Part shown: in pieces, positions 23,256 through 36,384 of the stretch
Layout: each line of letters starts with the position of its first letter
Position numbering within the stretch: position 1 is the first letter of the stretch
Source: Strongyloides papillosus
Taxonomy: Eukaryota > Nematoda > Chromadorea > Rhabditida > Strongyloididae
Length of the DNA: 64,000 nucleotides
NCBI GenBank assembly: GCA_005656395.1
Contig: SRSI01000078.1
Span: 1,612,001-1,676,000, forward strand
Direction: 5' to 3'
Program-made: the position numbers and the translations under genes
The notes under the pieces: model-generated
The model's input: the letters and a program-made list of their open reading frames with translations, nothing else
Databases searched by the model: none
What the model was told of the DNA's origin: nothing

Positions 23256-24035
23256 TTCATTGCGAACAATTCTTTATATTTGAAATAACAATGATATAAG
23301 ATTATATTGTAAAAATTTTATTTAAAAAATTTTTTTATATATTATAAATATATACCTAGAAAATACTAAAATTAATTTAGTAATTTTGTTATACAAACAA
23401 GCAGTTATTTTGTCGTCAAGGGTGATATACTTGTATGGATATACATTAAAGAACAAATTAATCCATATTAAAACTCACCAAAAAATTTTTTTCCAATTTT
23501 ATACTAAAGTATATACAAAGACGTTATACATATTAATTTTAACTTATTATGTATATTTTCTAACATGATAAATAATAAATTATAAATCATATAGGTGTAT
23601 AAAAATAAAATGAATTTTAATTAATTGTTTATAAATTATATATATATTCTTTACGTTTAAATAAAGAAAAGTATTTTAAATTAATTTAGGTAAATTACTC
23701 GTTCCCATGTCAACATGAATATACAAAGATATTGAATATAAAACTTTATTTTTAAAATGTACAAAAATTAACACCAATTCAAAGTATGTAAAAAATAATA
23801 ATAATTTCAAATTTAAAATAAAATTGTGTTGCATTATAATTATGAAAAAAACAAATGAATTTAAATTTTTCTTTATTTTTTTCAAAAATATTTTGGCTGA
23901 ATAAAATATTAGTAATTTATTGTTTATTTAATTTCTTATTTTTTCGTTATCACTTTTTTCTCAATTTTTCTGGTGTTGCGGTTATAATTTTAAAATATGA
24001 TTTTTTATACTATGTTATATTAACATTCAAATATC
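23256..24035. other. Intergenic, nothing recognised
   Basis: Spacer between two minus-strand genes. The frames at 23386-23568, 23676-23885 and 23855-24070 are low-complexity and overlap each other on both strands, so I treat them as accidental. Confidence 0.6.
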
Positions 24036-24781
24036 TTATGCGGAAGATTTTTCAGACAATAATTTGTTAAGGAATGGTGTAAGAACTTGTCCATGTGACC
24101 AAGCTGTTGGATGGAAACGATACCTTACAATTCCATTTCTATCAACGAGGAATTTTTCGAAATTCCATGTAATATCATTTTGACGAATTGGATTGTACAT
24201 AAGTTCTTCACGTTTGCCTAATTGATTAATTGTTCCTGGACATGTATCCTTAAGAAATTCATAGAGCGGATGTTGGTTTTCTCCATTAACTTCAAGTTTT
24301 CCATAAATATGGAGATTTTTATGTGGTTTAAATCCATTACCAGGACGAACATATTTAATACCATTTAACAATTCATGATTCTCAGCTGGTTCTTGAAGAT
24401 AAAATTGATTACATGGGAAAGCAAGAATTGAAAAGCCTTTGCTATTGAACTTTTCAATTAATGGATTGAAATCAGTATATTGTTGTGTGTAAGCACAAAA
24501 TGTTGCAACATTGATAACCAAAAGAACTTGCCCCTTGTATTGACTTAAATCTGTATATTCGCCTTGTAAATTTTCGACTTGAAAATCATAGATACTTTGA
24601 TTAGTTGGGGAACATTCCTTCCAACGTGTTGTTTCATCAACAACTGGTGGTCCTAGAAAATATATAAAAAAATTTTATATCATTATGTTTTTTATAACAA
24701 ACCTGGTTGAATTTTAGCTATTATTATTGTAGGAATAAAAAGTAATAAAATAGAAAATATTACTATTGTTTTTAAAAGCAT
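24036..24781 (-). CDS. Secreted glutathione peroxidase, Cys-type
   Basis: Two exons on the minus strand: 24781-24703 and 24652-24036, one phase-1 intron of 50 bases; 231 residues. The N-terminus is a hydrophobic signal peptide (MLLKTIVIFSILLLFIP). The thioredoxin-fold core follows with NVATFC at residues 74-79, where Cys79 replaces the selenocysteine of mammalian enzymes. FPCNQFYLQEP supplies the catalytic Gln and WNFEKFLVDRNG the Trp/Asn. The enzyme reduces peroxides with glutathione or thioredoxin, here outside the cell or in the secretory path, like C. elegans secreted GPX proteins and filarial cuticular GPX. Tyr-Leu in NQFYLQEP, where family members usually have a Gly-Lys/His pair, is a small oddity. 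No SECIS element is needed with Cys. Confidence 0.93.
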
Positions 24782-27700
24782 ATTTTTCTTGAATCTTATA
24801 ACTCAAGTTATACGTTTGAATATGACATAATTAATATCATTTCCTTGCTTATATACACGTTTCATAAACTTGATATTTAATTTTAAGTAATTTTAACCTA
24901 CACCCACTAAGTTCAGGCCCACCCTAAATTTTCATCAAGCTCTGGTTTCTCATATAATGTTTTACTTTTCAAAATGGTATAAAATTTTTCAATTGATTTA
25001 AAGAAAGAGGTTGTCTGTATGATGACAAAAGAAGAACTGATTATATACATAATAAATTGTTACAAATTCATTGCTACTTTTTTTCAAATTTGATGTTGCA
25101 AATAAAATGAAACAAAAATTACCCATCTTTCTTTTTCAAGCAAAAATTTCTTTTATTAACATGTTAGCGTTTATAATAAATAAAGTAAATAAAAAATTTT
25201 CGATACATTATTTTTTCTTAATATACCTTATCATTATTTTTTTAAACAAAGTGTTAAATAAGGAACATATTTGAAGGAATGTGTATTCTTGCAATACACG
25301 ATACATAAATTTCATTATAAAATAAACATTATGAATTTGACATAAAATAACAAGTTCATTTCTGAAAAGTCTAGTCTATTCCGGTAAAAAACAAATAAAG
25401 ACAACTTACCTTTTCATTTGTATGTGTAACAGACTTAAAAGAGATAACAAAAAAAATTAGTCAAATGTAAAAATATTTAAAATGGCTTAATTTGAAATTT
25501 CAGTGCAAATAAATGAAATCAAACATTCATTATTTCTAAATAATATGTTTAATCATGTCTTAATTTAATCTTTTTATAATTTTTAATTGTCACGTATGCA
25601 TTTTACATGTTAAAATATATTTTACCTCTTTAATAAGTTAACATTAAGTTTGTGACAATTTATATTTTTATTGGTATAAATTATGATGTAACTCTAGAGA
25701 TGGGTAAAGAAAAATGTATAGTGATTTAATAATTTGAATATTTTCTTTAGTTTTTAGAGACAAAATCAGGTTTAAATATACTTATAAATACAAAAACAAC
25801 TGTTCTAACCTATTAAAATTATTAATAATACTTCAAAATATTCCTTGGAAAAAAACAAATAAATATTTTGTTATAAATTTGCTTTTTAATACTTATTTTT
25901 CTTCCATAAATGTTTTAGTAAAATTTAATGGAGTAGAGGAGAAATAAATGAATAAAAATTGACTGTAGAGTGATAAATTATGTTGAATTGTAAATAAATT
26001 AATATCTATTAAATGAATATTTTAAAGAGAAGTTGTATTAAAAAGACAAACTTGTTTTTGTTATATAATTTTTGCATAATATTCATGTCATATACCATCT
26101 AACTTTTTTTTAAATTGACTATCAAAATCATATAAAAGAGATATATATTTCGCACTTCTTCCCTTCATTTAAAAATGAACTTCAATGCGTTGTTAAATTT
26201 TTCCTTGACATTGAAACCGCAAACAACCATTTTACAAGTTTTTATTTATTAAAAATTATTAAACCATCAATGTATTATATCAAACATAAAAAGACTTTTT
26301 TTCCTTTAATGTTTTTTTCCAATGCTTTAATTTATATTAAGTAGCATCATATACCTAACTACTTTTATGATATTAAATTTTTTTTAACCTTTGTATCATA
26401 AAAATGTACGATACGAGGTTTTATTTTTTAATTAGGAATTACATATGCTTGAATCTCAATAATATCATAATTAAACAATATGCTAACAAATTTTTATTTA
26501 CGATTAAACTTTTCGAGAATATTTATTTGCAAAGTCATTTGTTTAATCATTACTTTACTACAAACGAAATGTTCAAAAGTACATTTGTACAAATAAACAA
26601 AAAAAAATTTTATTTTCTTCACCTACTCCTGAGAATTAAATGTTGTTGGCAAATAGAAGTATTCGTTAAAAATATTTATTTTATTAAGAAGGTAATTTAA
26701 AAAAAATATTTTAAAATTATTTATCTTCATACATTCTTCAAAGCATTGCAATATAAATTTTTTTGTTAGTTAACAACTAAGTATTCATGTTTTTTAAATA
26801 GTAATTGCGAAATATATATAATTCCACGTGTGAAAAAAAATATTTCAAAAGTACAAGATACGGTAAAAAATATACATATAAAACTACTTTTTATTAATTC
26901 CAGGATAATATAAGTTTTGACATTGTGAAAAGTAATATTAATTTTAAAAACACCAAAAAGAAGTAGTTTTATTTATAGAATGTTAATTGGAAAATTGATT
27001 GCAATAGTAAAAAAGGTATTTCATAAAAGAATTTTAAAAACTAAAGAAAGCACAATTCATCATAAAAATAAAATATTTCTGCAAATATTGTTTAAAAATA
27101 ATTTTAAAAGAAATAGAAGATGTCTTGTGACAAATATCTGTAAAATAATGATGATACTAACATTTTTATGAATAACCATCAATTGTTTATCACTCTATCT
27201 TACTCTCATAAAATTTAAATAAATTTTAAAGAAGCATATTACATTGAATGTTAATATACTTTTGAATATAATAAAATGATATCAAAAGATTGAGGAAATA
27301 ACATAAGATATAAATGAAATATCAGATTAAAAGATTTCTTATATTTCACAGTATTATAATGATCAATTTATAAACTTGATAAATATTGGCCAGAAAAATA
27401 TTTTATCTTTTTATAATAAGCATAAAATACCAATGCGGTTTAATTTCTTTGAATTAACTTAATTTCCGTAAAGTTTTTTATTAAATTATTCCATCGAATG
27501 TACACATATAATAAATTAATATATTCATTCTAACAATAAAAGGATTCATCTTTTCTTTCGAGAAATAGTGCCTTTTTATCAGTGACTTATTTTAATATAC
27601 ATATATTATCTTTTTCACAGTTTATAACTTTTTATGTTCATTTATAGCTTATATATAAATCTCCTTTTACTGTCATATGGTTATGCTCTACTTTAACATA

Positions 27701-27867
27701 CTTAAAGAACCGATCTAATTTGATTGAGTAACACAAATCTGTTAATTGAACTTTTCCATAAATATACAACTCTACCCCTAAACAGATAATTTTATGGTAC
27801 TATTTTGATTTATTTATATGTTTATTATAATACAATTATTCATATTAAATTAATGGTTTTTTAAAAA
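24782..27867. other. Intergenic, nothing recognised
   Basis: Divergent spacer of about 3.1 kb between the GPX and LRR genes, so it should hold both promoters. A less A+T-rich stretch at about 24895-24955, around 115 bases upstream of the GPX start, may be a control region. The frames at 25071-25274, 26404-26700 and 26980-27171 are rich in Phe/Ile/Lys/Asn without domain signal. Confidence 0.5.
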
Positions 27868-30800
27868 ATGTTTTTCTTTTATTATTCTGTTATTTCTGTT
27901 ATTAATATAATTTGTACACATGGATTTTATTGGAATGATTGTAATCGTGAGAGTAGTGATGGTGGAATTTCAATACATTTAAAATGTCGAAAAATTGATA
28001 TTTTAAAGTTAATAAATCTTCCAAAGGTATGAATAATTTTAAAATTAGTTATTCTTTTATATTATTATAGCTAAATAATGATAATAAAAGTTTAGTATCA
28101 TTATCTATAATAGCATCAGATATAAAAGAATTACCTCAAGATATGCTTAAACATCATTCAAATATTGTTTTGTTAGATTTGAAAGGGAATAATATTGAGA
28201 AGATTAATGCTAATGCATTTCGTGGATTAGAAAATACAGTAATATCTATTGATCTTTCTTCTAACAATATAGGAATATTTCCATATTGGTCTTTTACTTA
28301 TCTCCGACGCCTCCAACACCTATATTTGCGTAATAATAATATTGAGATGATTAATTCTAATACATTTGACAGTAATGAACTTTCAAATTTACACTATTTA
28401 CATCTCGATTACAATAGGGTATGTCTCATTACACATTCATAGACAATTATACCTATCATATATATTTTTTTTAGATTTCAGAAATTCTACCTAAATCGTT
28501 TAGTAGATTACCATTAAACGTTTTAACATTAAGTAACAATAAAATTAATAAAATTGGGATTGGAGCATTTCCATCAACACTTGAATATTTATCATTAAAA
28601 AATAACTTTTTAACTGAAATACCATTTGATTCAATGAGTGAAGAGAATATACTTTTGACAACATTAGATTTGGATGGTAATAATATTGAAGGAATAACAA
28701 AACATAATTTAATTTTTTTTAAAAAGGAAATTTCACTACATTTGAGTGATAATCACTTGAAAATATTACAAAGCAATGCATTTGCTTCATTTCATAAATT
28801 TTCAAAGCTTGACCTTAGTTATAATCAAATAACAGATATTAACAATTTCGCTTTCAATACCATAACCTCAATAAAACATTTAGATTTATCAAATAATAGA
28901 ATTATATCATTACCTCGTGGTATTTTTGAAAACCTTGAAAAGAGTATAAAATGGCTCTCATTGGAATACAATAATTTACATATTATACCAAGTTCTTTAA
29001 ATATATTACGTGTCCTTGAGTATCTCAATCTTAGCAATAACAAATTAAATGTTTTAAGTGATATTTTGGAAGGAAATTTCAAAGGTGTCCTCAAGGAGTT
29101 ATTATTATCATCTAACAGGATTACTCAATTGCCATTGTATTTACTTGAAGGAATGATCAATTTAAGACATCTAGATTTATCAAAAAATAATATTAATATG
29201 ATTAATGGTAAAACATTCACTAATACCAAAAATCAATTGATTATTTTAAATTTATCAGGAAATTTGATTCATAATATTACTGATCATAAGACGTTCAACT
29301 ATTTGACAAATTTAGAGGAATTAGATTTATCATATAATGTGTTAGATAGTATACATGAAAGAACATTTGATGGTTTAACGAAAATAAAACAACTATTTCT
29401 TCAAGATAACATGTTGATAAACTTCACTTTCTCAACACTTAAAGATTTAAAAAATTTAAAAGTACTAATTTTAGATAATAATAAGTTGAGTAATTTAAAC
29501 TATCTATCACGTTACTGTAACGCTTTGGAGATATTTAGTTGTAATGGAAATGATATAACAAGTATTGAACCTGACAATATAGAATCACTTGATTTTCAAC
29601 ATTTGAAAACATTTAGTTTGGCAAGGAATAAATTAAAAAGGATTGGAGGACAAACATTTCGGGAGTTACCTAAACTGCAAATAATAAATTTAGCAAATAA
29701 TAAAATTGAAGAAATTAATAGTTTTGCTTTTAACTTCCTGTTAAATGTTACAGAAATTAATTTAAGTGGTAATAAGCTTAAATCTATCTCCGAAAACGCA
29801 TTTCATAACCTTCCTAAATTAGAGAAACTTAATTTTTCAGGGAACAAAATTTCCAAAATATTTGAGAGGAGAATTTTTAGGAGTGTTGGTAATTTAATGT
29901 CTCTTAATTTATCACATAACAGTTTAAAGGAATTTAATGCGAAAATGGTATCATTCGAGCCTATTGGATTGAAGATCCTCGATTTATCATCAAATAAACT
30001 TAAAAAACTTGATCTTGGTTATATGAAACAATCATTAACAAAGATTTTTCTGAGTAAAAACAATCTTGTTACAACAGATGGAGGGACATTTCAAGATTTT
30101 CGAAAACTTAAATATATAGATTTAAGTTTTAATGAAATTTTAAATGTCCCGTTTAATAGTTTTTATGGTTCAAAAACAATAGAACATGTGATCTTAAGTC
30201 ATAACTCAATAGCCAAACTTAAAGCGTCAACATTCATAGATCAAGAATTAAGAAATTTAGATGTTAGTTGGAATATGATAGGCAATATTGAAGATGGAAT
30301 ATTTAAGAACAATGGTGTTGAATATATCGACCTTTCTCATAATCTATTAACTGAGATACCGAGAAGACAAATGGAGAATGTTAAAAAAAGTTTAATGTAC
30401 TTAGATCTTCAGTATAACAAAATTGAATATTTATCAAAGGATGATTTTGATGGTTTAAATAATATTACACATTTATATTTAAACAATAATAATATTAAAT
30501 CAATTGATGAAGATACCTTTAAGAGCCTTATCAAATTGGAAGTTCTTGATATCAGTAATAATCCAATTACTACATGGTCTCCTAATGCATTGGGACACCT
30601 CAGTGCGAATTTAGTTACACTCACTCTCTCGAATACTGGTTTGTTTTCTTTTCCCAAAATCGATTTGAAAGTTAGACCAAAATTTCTCAATATCTCAAAC
30701 AATAATCTTATTGATTTAACAAGTTTATCTGATAATCTATTATCAAATCTTGTTACTTTTGATATATCAAATAACAACTTACAATTCATATCAAGTAAAT

Positions 30801-31642
30801 TATTTGAAAAAACGACAAAATTAAAACATTTATTTTTGGATGGAAATTCTTTAGTTACCTTTCCATATAATTCTCTCCTACCACTAACAAACTTAGAAAC
30901 ACTATCTTTATCTCATATGAAAAATCTTAAGATAATTCCAACACCAAAAGAATTTGAAAAGTTAAAAAATTTAGCTAATTTAATTTTATACGATTTACCA
31001 AAGGTGGAGAATTTTAATGTTACACAACTCCTCTCCTCCTGTCCACCCTTAAAAACATTGAAAATTGAAATTAAAGAAGATACTTTGACTAACCAACTTT
31101 ACACTTTAGATACCAGAAGATTAAGGCACTTAACAATAACTGGAAAGTCATTGCAAACAATTTCAACAAGTGTTTTTTCAAAATTACGTGGATATAGGAT
31201 ATACCTATCAATTGAGGACACCTCAATAACGTCATTTCCATTCTTCATATTTAAAACCCTCTCGAGTACAAGATATTTACATTTAAGTTTAAAAAATAAT
31301 AAAATTCAAAATTTTGTACCATCTACGATGATTAAAGCGCCAATGATTAATCAATATGGAACAATACTACAAGAAATTGAGCTTGATGGAAATCCATTGA
31401 TATGCAATTGTGATAAAGATTGGATTCTTAATTGGTTATCCCATTTTGATACCAGTGATAGTTACTCCTCACAAAAACACACACTTTCAAAAACGCTATG
31501 TCAAAATTTAAAGACAAATAAATATACAAGCATTCTTGATATTCAATCATGCCGAAAATATCATCAGCATAATAATGGTTCTTCAAATAAATTGCCAAAT
31601 GTCATGTATATAATAATTTTATTTATATTTTTATTGTTTTAA
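27868..31642 (+). CDS. Large leucine-rich-repeat cell-surface protein, chaoptin-like
   Basis: Three exons: 27868-28026, 28071-28418, 28475-31642, both introns phase 0 (44 and 56 bases); 1224 residues. Signal peptide (MFFFYYSVISVINIICTHG), a short Cys pair region, then an almost unbroken array of roughly 40 LRRs of about 24 residues (LxxLxLxxNxI). A Cys-rich LRR cap with NPLICNCDKDWILNW follows, and the C-terminus is purely hydrophobic (VMYIIILFIFLLF) with no cytosolic tail. Such an end after a polar NGSS stretch is typical of a GPI anchor signal. Size, continuous LRRs and GPI-like end resemble Drosophila chaoptin, an adhesion molecule. Extracellular LRR proteins in nematodes also work in epithelial matrix and neurite guidance. 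Orthology is untested. No kinase or TIR domain is present. Confidence 0.92.
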
Positions 31643-33504
31643 TTTATATTTTTTTACAGTAATAAATTTATCATACAGGATATATTAATATTTTTATAAG
31701 ATTAATTTTGCATAAATTATATTGATAAAAATTATACTATATGATTGCTGATTAATATTTTAATGTATTTATTTGCATTTTTGATAAAAAGGAGGGTTAA
31801 TAAATTAATTTCCTTGTTTTAATTATTTAAGAATTTTATGACAACTTTTAAGAGAACAGTTTATTTATCTCACAATAGATTAATGAAAATTGATTAATTT
31901 TGAGATAAAATAAATAACAGGAAAAAGTTTATGTAAGCATATAGTAATTTAAAATAAAAGAACAACTACTATAACTGGATTTTGAATAAAAAAAGCGACA
32001 AATCCTATTTCATTTTAATAAAAAAGAAGATGAGTAAAAATTAAGGAGGTTGTTAAAAAGTATAATAAATTAAATGTGTTGATATGACAGTAAAAATTAT
32101 GATAGAAAAATCATTGTATTCTTACTTCTCTATTATTTTCACAATTTGGTAGGTCAACATTAGCAATTAAAAAATGAGTGAAATAAAAATATGTCTGTAA
32201 AATATTGTGATATTCAAGAGTAGTATTTTATTACTAGACTAACAATGATAATATGTCGGAGTATCAAAGTATAATTATCAAAGTATATCACTTATCTTTT
32301 TCTTATTGGAATTAGGTACCCTTTTCGTCTCATGACCAAAATGTTTATAACATTTTATCTTTATCAAACGTAATTAAATGATCACGTTTTTTAGTTTTAC
32401 TAATTTATTTTTACAAAATTCTGTATTGCAAAAAAGGTATTATTTAAAGGTTACCTTTTGATTAATTGTCAACAAAAGTTATAGGAAATTTATTTATTTA
32501 TCTTGCGATTATACTGTTTAACATATATTTACCATGCAAAGTTTCTTTATTAATAAGTTGCATTTTTTATGAGCTCCCTTTATTAACTATCTTCATAATT
32601 TTATTATTGTAAATATTATGATCTTTATATTTAAATACTTTTAGTGAGAATTAAAAAAAGTGAACCACTGCACATATATTAAATGAATTTTTTAATTAAA
32701 AAAAAGATCACAACTGAGCAATTCTTATTTTTTCATATTTCATAATTATCATTCTATATAATTATTATATTATATTTGAGTAAAGGTATTATCCTGGTAA
32801 TGGTATAACGTATTATATTATCATTTTATGTTAATCATATTAATATCAAATATTTTATAAATGTTCTTTGATTTCACTATAAACCTTATAACACATTCAT
32901 CTACACTTACCTGTAATAAAATGTTCAAATGAAAAAGAAACAATTTATTTAGTTTATCGATGATAATATGCACATATTTTTTAATAAAATTATTCTTTTA
33001 TTTGATATATAGTTATTATTATTTTCACACTTAGATTAAATTTTTCATATAAATTATTTAATTAATATCTACGCAGAGTTTTTTAATTATCTATTTACTA
33101 TCAAAAATTTGTTTAAAAAAAGTAATTCTTCTTTTTTTTTATCAGAAGAATGAATAACTATCACAAAAAAATGGTATGGAAATTATTTAAAAATTAATTT
33201 GATAAGAAAAATGTACACATATAAAAATGTGTTATTCATGCGTATCATAAAAATGACTTTTTATTAGTTATGACAAAATTTGTAAAGAAAACTTGCGTGA
33301 TTTTAATCTCTATTATAGTTGATGATAAAACTACTTTATTTTGTTTCATCACGAGAAAAATACTATTGGTTAAATTCCATTCTCATTGTATTTATATCAT
33401 TTTAGTACATTAATTAAGAGGAATTTCCAAATATTAAATATTTACATATATACAAATATATATTTATCTAATGGTAAAAAAAATTGGAAAGGATCATCGA
33501 AATA
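31643..33504. other. Intergenic, nothing recognised
   Basis: A+T-rich spacer between two plus-strand genes. A short ATG frame at 33473 is out of frame with the carrier start and stops after 15 codons. Confidence 0.6.
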
Positions 33505-34735
33505 ATGATTGTACTTAGTGATAATGTTATTCACCTTATAGGAGGAGGTTTAGGAGGAGCCCTTGGAGCTACAATTACATGTCCATTAGAATTAATTAAA
33601 GTTAGACTACAATCAACAACAGGAATCAAGGGAAATTCTACAAAATTTAATGATGTGCCAGGACATTCCTCAAAAATAAGTAGTGCAGTGAAAAAAAATT
33701 TATCTAATGGTATGACATTACCAAATTTTGAGAATTGCAAAAATTCAGAGAAAAACAAATTTTATAAATCATTTAGTAATAATAATAATAAAATTAGAGG
33801 ACAGGTAAAAAGATTTCAAATATTAAGAGTTGCTACAGCAGCCAGAGAAATTATGGTTAATGAAGGTGGTTGGAGATCATTGTATAAAGGCCTTATTCCA
33901 TTAGTTAGTGCTGTTGTTCCAAGTAAATGTATTTATTTTTATACCTTTCACTGGGCATTAAAAAATTTTAATGATTCATCAATATTTATACCAAATACTG
34001 TTGCAGCTTACATGTCTGCGAGTGCTGTTGGAGGTAATTTATAGATACCTTAATAGTAATTAATTCAATAAATAATTATAGGAATGTCATGTTTGATTGT
34101 GTGTAATCCTATTCAAGTCGTAAGAACTAGAGTTCAACTAAGTAATGGAAAAATGAGTGTTATTAATTGTGTAGTTCATACAGCTAAATATGAAGGAATT
34201 CAAGGATTTTATAGAGGATTTGTAGCATCAAGTTATGGAATATCAGAATCAATGATAACATTTGCTATGTACTATAAAATGAAAGAGAAACTCCATAAAT
34301 TTTGGGAAAATTGGGAAGGATTTTCAGTATTTGGTACTAATTTTTCAAAAGATTGGTGTGTACATTCTGTTTGCGGTGGGACAAGTAAATTCGTTGGAGT
34401 TGCTTTAACATATCCACATGGTAATTTATAGTTTTTTTAAAATAATTTTTTTTCTAACGTTTTTTTTATAGAAATTGTTCGCACAAGAACACGTGAGATG
34501 GGTACATATAAAAAAATTGGTTTTTGGCATCATATCATGGAAATCTACAAAGAGGGAGGAATTAGGGCAATGTATAAGGGTATTGATGTTCAGGTAATTT
34601 TATAAATAGGTATTTAACAAAAAATTATTTTTTAAATTTTTTAAGATGATGCGTACTGTCCCAAATACAGCTATATGCCTTGCAACATATGAATTGGTGG
34701 TCAAAACGTTGAATCAATATTATCATAAAAACTGA
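33505..34735 (+). CDS. Mitochondrial carrier, SLC25A33/36 (pyrimidine nucleotide) type
   Basis: Four exons: 33505-34033, 34082-34420, 34472-34593, 34646-34735; phases 1, 1 and 0, introns 48-52 bases; 359 residues. Three carrier repeats each carry the Px[D/E/Q]xx[K/R] signature: PLELIKVRLQ, PIQVVRTRVQ and YPHEIVRTRTRE. The start HLIGGGLGGALGATITCPLE, the middle YRGFVASSYGISESMI, and the end VPNTAICLATYELVV match SLC25A33/36, which move pyrimidine nucleotides across the inner mitochondrial membrane and support mtDNA and RNA. The start ATG at 33505 is the first in frame. The loop between repeat-1 halves is unusually long (about 75 polar residues) compared with my memory of human proteins. The second signature has Gln where acidic or Trp residues are usual. 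Confidence 0.9.
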
Positions 34736-36011
34736 TTCGGGTGACAAAAAAACGCCATATCTCAAAAAAATTGAAAAAAGTGATTGTTATAATTATCTCG
34801 TTATTATATTTGCAACTGTGTTACATAGTTATTGAATTTTTCCCCAAAAATTACTATCGTGTTTTAAAAATTTTACTTACTAGTTTTTACTTTATTAGAA
34901 TATTATTATTTAAATGCCTTTTATTTTAAAACATATTCGTTTAAATTATGGATCATCTGATATTATTAAAATAAAGTAGTCGCTTTTTAGTAACATTTAA
35001 TAATAATGATAATATATTTTAATAAAAAATATGGTGGATAATAGTTCTTATTTTGAAATATATTCTTATCTGTGTCATATTATCTTTGAAGTTATCCTTT
35101 TTTATTAAATGACACTCTTTAAGTGCATGTGTAAACAAAAATAAAATCTATTTCAATTTATTAAAGCGGTGTAATTCTTACAATTGAATAATTAAAAATT
35201 ATTACTTATTATTAAGATATACCCTACTATTACGATGAGAAATAAATGTTGTTTAAAATAATTGAGAGATTATAATTGAAATATAAAGTTTTGTATAAAA
35301 AATTAATTTAAAAACAAGGAATAAATTTTTTTAAAAGTTATGGTAATTAAAAAAAATTGTTCAATTTAAAAAAAATATAATGGCATTAAAAATTTTATTT
35401 ATCATTTAATTATAATAATTCAAAATGAAGACTTAGACGATAAAGTAGTTATAAAAAATTTTGATATTGTTACGAAAATTTATGAAAATGGATATAATTA
35501 TTGCTTTTGAATTATTTTATAAAAAAATATAAAAATGCATTTAATTTTTTTCATCAAATGATTAAATATTTTATTTATAACGTCACTATACAATAGAAGA
35601 TTTTTTTAACAATTACAAAAAAATAAAAGAGAGTGTTTAAAATTCAAACAACTTTTCTTTATTTATATAGGAATTTTTGCTGATTTAAAAAAATATAACT
35701 ATAAAGGCATACAATTAATTTTATTTCGTCAAAATGAATGTGTAATGGAAATATAAGGATATTTTAAAAATTCAATAATGATCATAAAGGAAGACCAAAC
35801 GCAATATTTCAAAAATCAGCCATACATTTTGTTAAGATGTTGTGAAGAGTGATATTGTAATTATTCAGCAAACCAACATTCATTTTTAAAATGTTTCACA
35901 TTTCACCACTCCATACTAAAATTTATTAAACAGTACTTTGAATTAGTAAAAAAGATGATAGATTTTGGAAGTAGATAGAAAATTATTTAAAAAAAGTCTT
36001 GGATAAATTTT
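34736..36011. other. Intergenic, nothing recognised
   Basis: Convergent spacer between the carrier and the VRLamide gene. It should hold both 3' ends; no gene-like frame is seen. Confidence 0.6.
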
Positions 36012-36342
36012 TTAAAAGATATATGGTATTTGGTTATCCCTTTTCCCTAATCTTACATAAGCACGTTTTCCAAGACGCACAAGAGCACGCTTCCCTGCCA
36101 ATCTTACATACGCTCTTTTTTTAAATTCTGACATTGGTCCATAATAATGATTACTATATGGATTAAGTTGTAAATCGTTATTATCTATAAAAAAAATTTA
36201 TAAAAACTAATATTAGTAAATTTTTGCTACCTGGAACTACAAATTTTGATAAAAATTGACCATCTCTTAATTGCGATTGAAATCCAGAAACATTGATTAC
36301 AACAACAAAAATTATTAAAGTAATAAAAACTTTAGCAAACAT
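36012..36342 (-). CDS. Neuropeptide precursor with three VRL(A)amide peptides
   Basis: Two exons on the minus strand: 36342-36231 and 36184-36012, one phase-1 intron of 46 bases; 94 residues. A signal peptide (MFAKVFITLIIFVVVINVSG) is followed by a spacer to KKR, then back-to-back units AYVRLAGKR, ALVRLGKR and AYVRLGKR, and a short tail DNQIPYIF. Gly before a dibasic site is the standard amidation and cleavage signal, so the predicted products are AYVRLAamide, ALVRLamide and AYVRLamide. I do not recognise the family: it is neither a classical RFamide nor a PRLamide/RPamide. A distant FLP relative is possible. The inner ATG (36342) is chosen over 36396 because an acceptor TTTTTCAG lies between them. 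Confidence 0.82.
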
Positions 36343-36375
36343 TGTTGTTATGTGACAGTTATACTCAAAGATAAA

Positions 36376-36384
36376 CCTGAAAAA
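36376..36384 (-). promoter_or_regulatory. Putative spliced-leader acceptor of the VRLamide gene
   Basis: On the minus strand TTTTTCAG ends at 36377, 35 bases upstream of the chosen ATG. It separates that ATG from an upstream in-frame one and decides the start. Confidence 0.5.

Noticed and set aside
28825..30789. Minus-strand frames inside the LRR gene
   Set aside because: Antisense shadows of Leu/Asn-rich repeats.
33484..33504. Carrier start at TTG 33484
   Set aside because: The first ATG in frame is at 33505, and the residues before it add nothing conserved.
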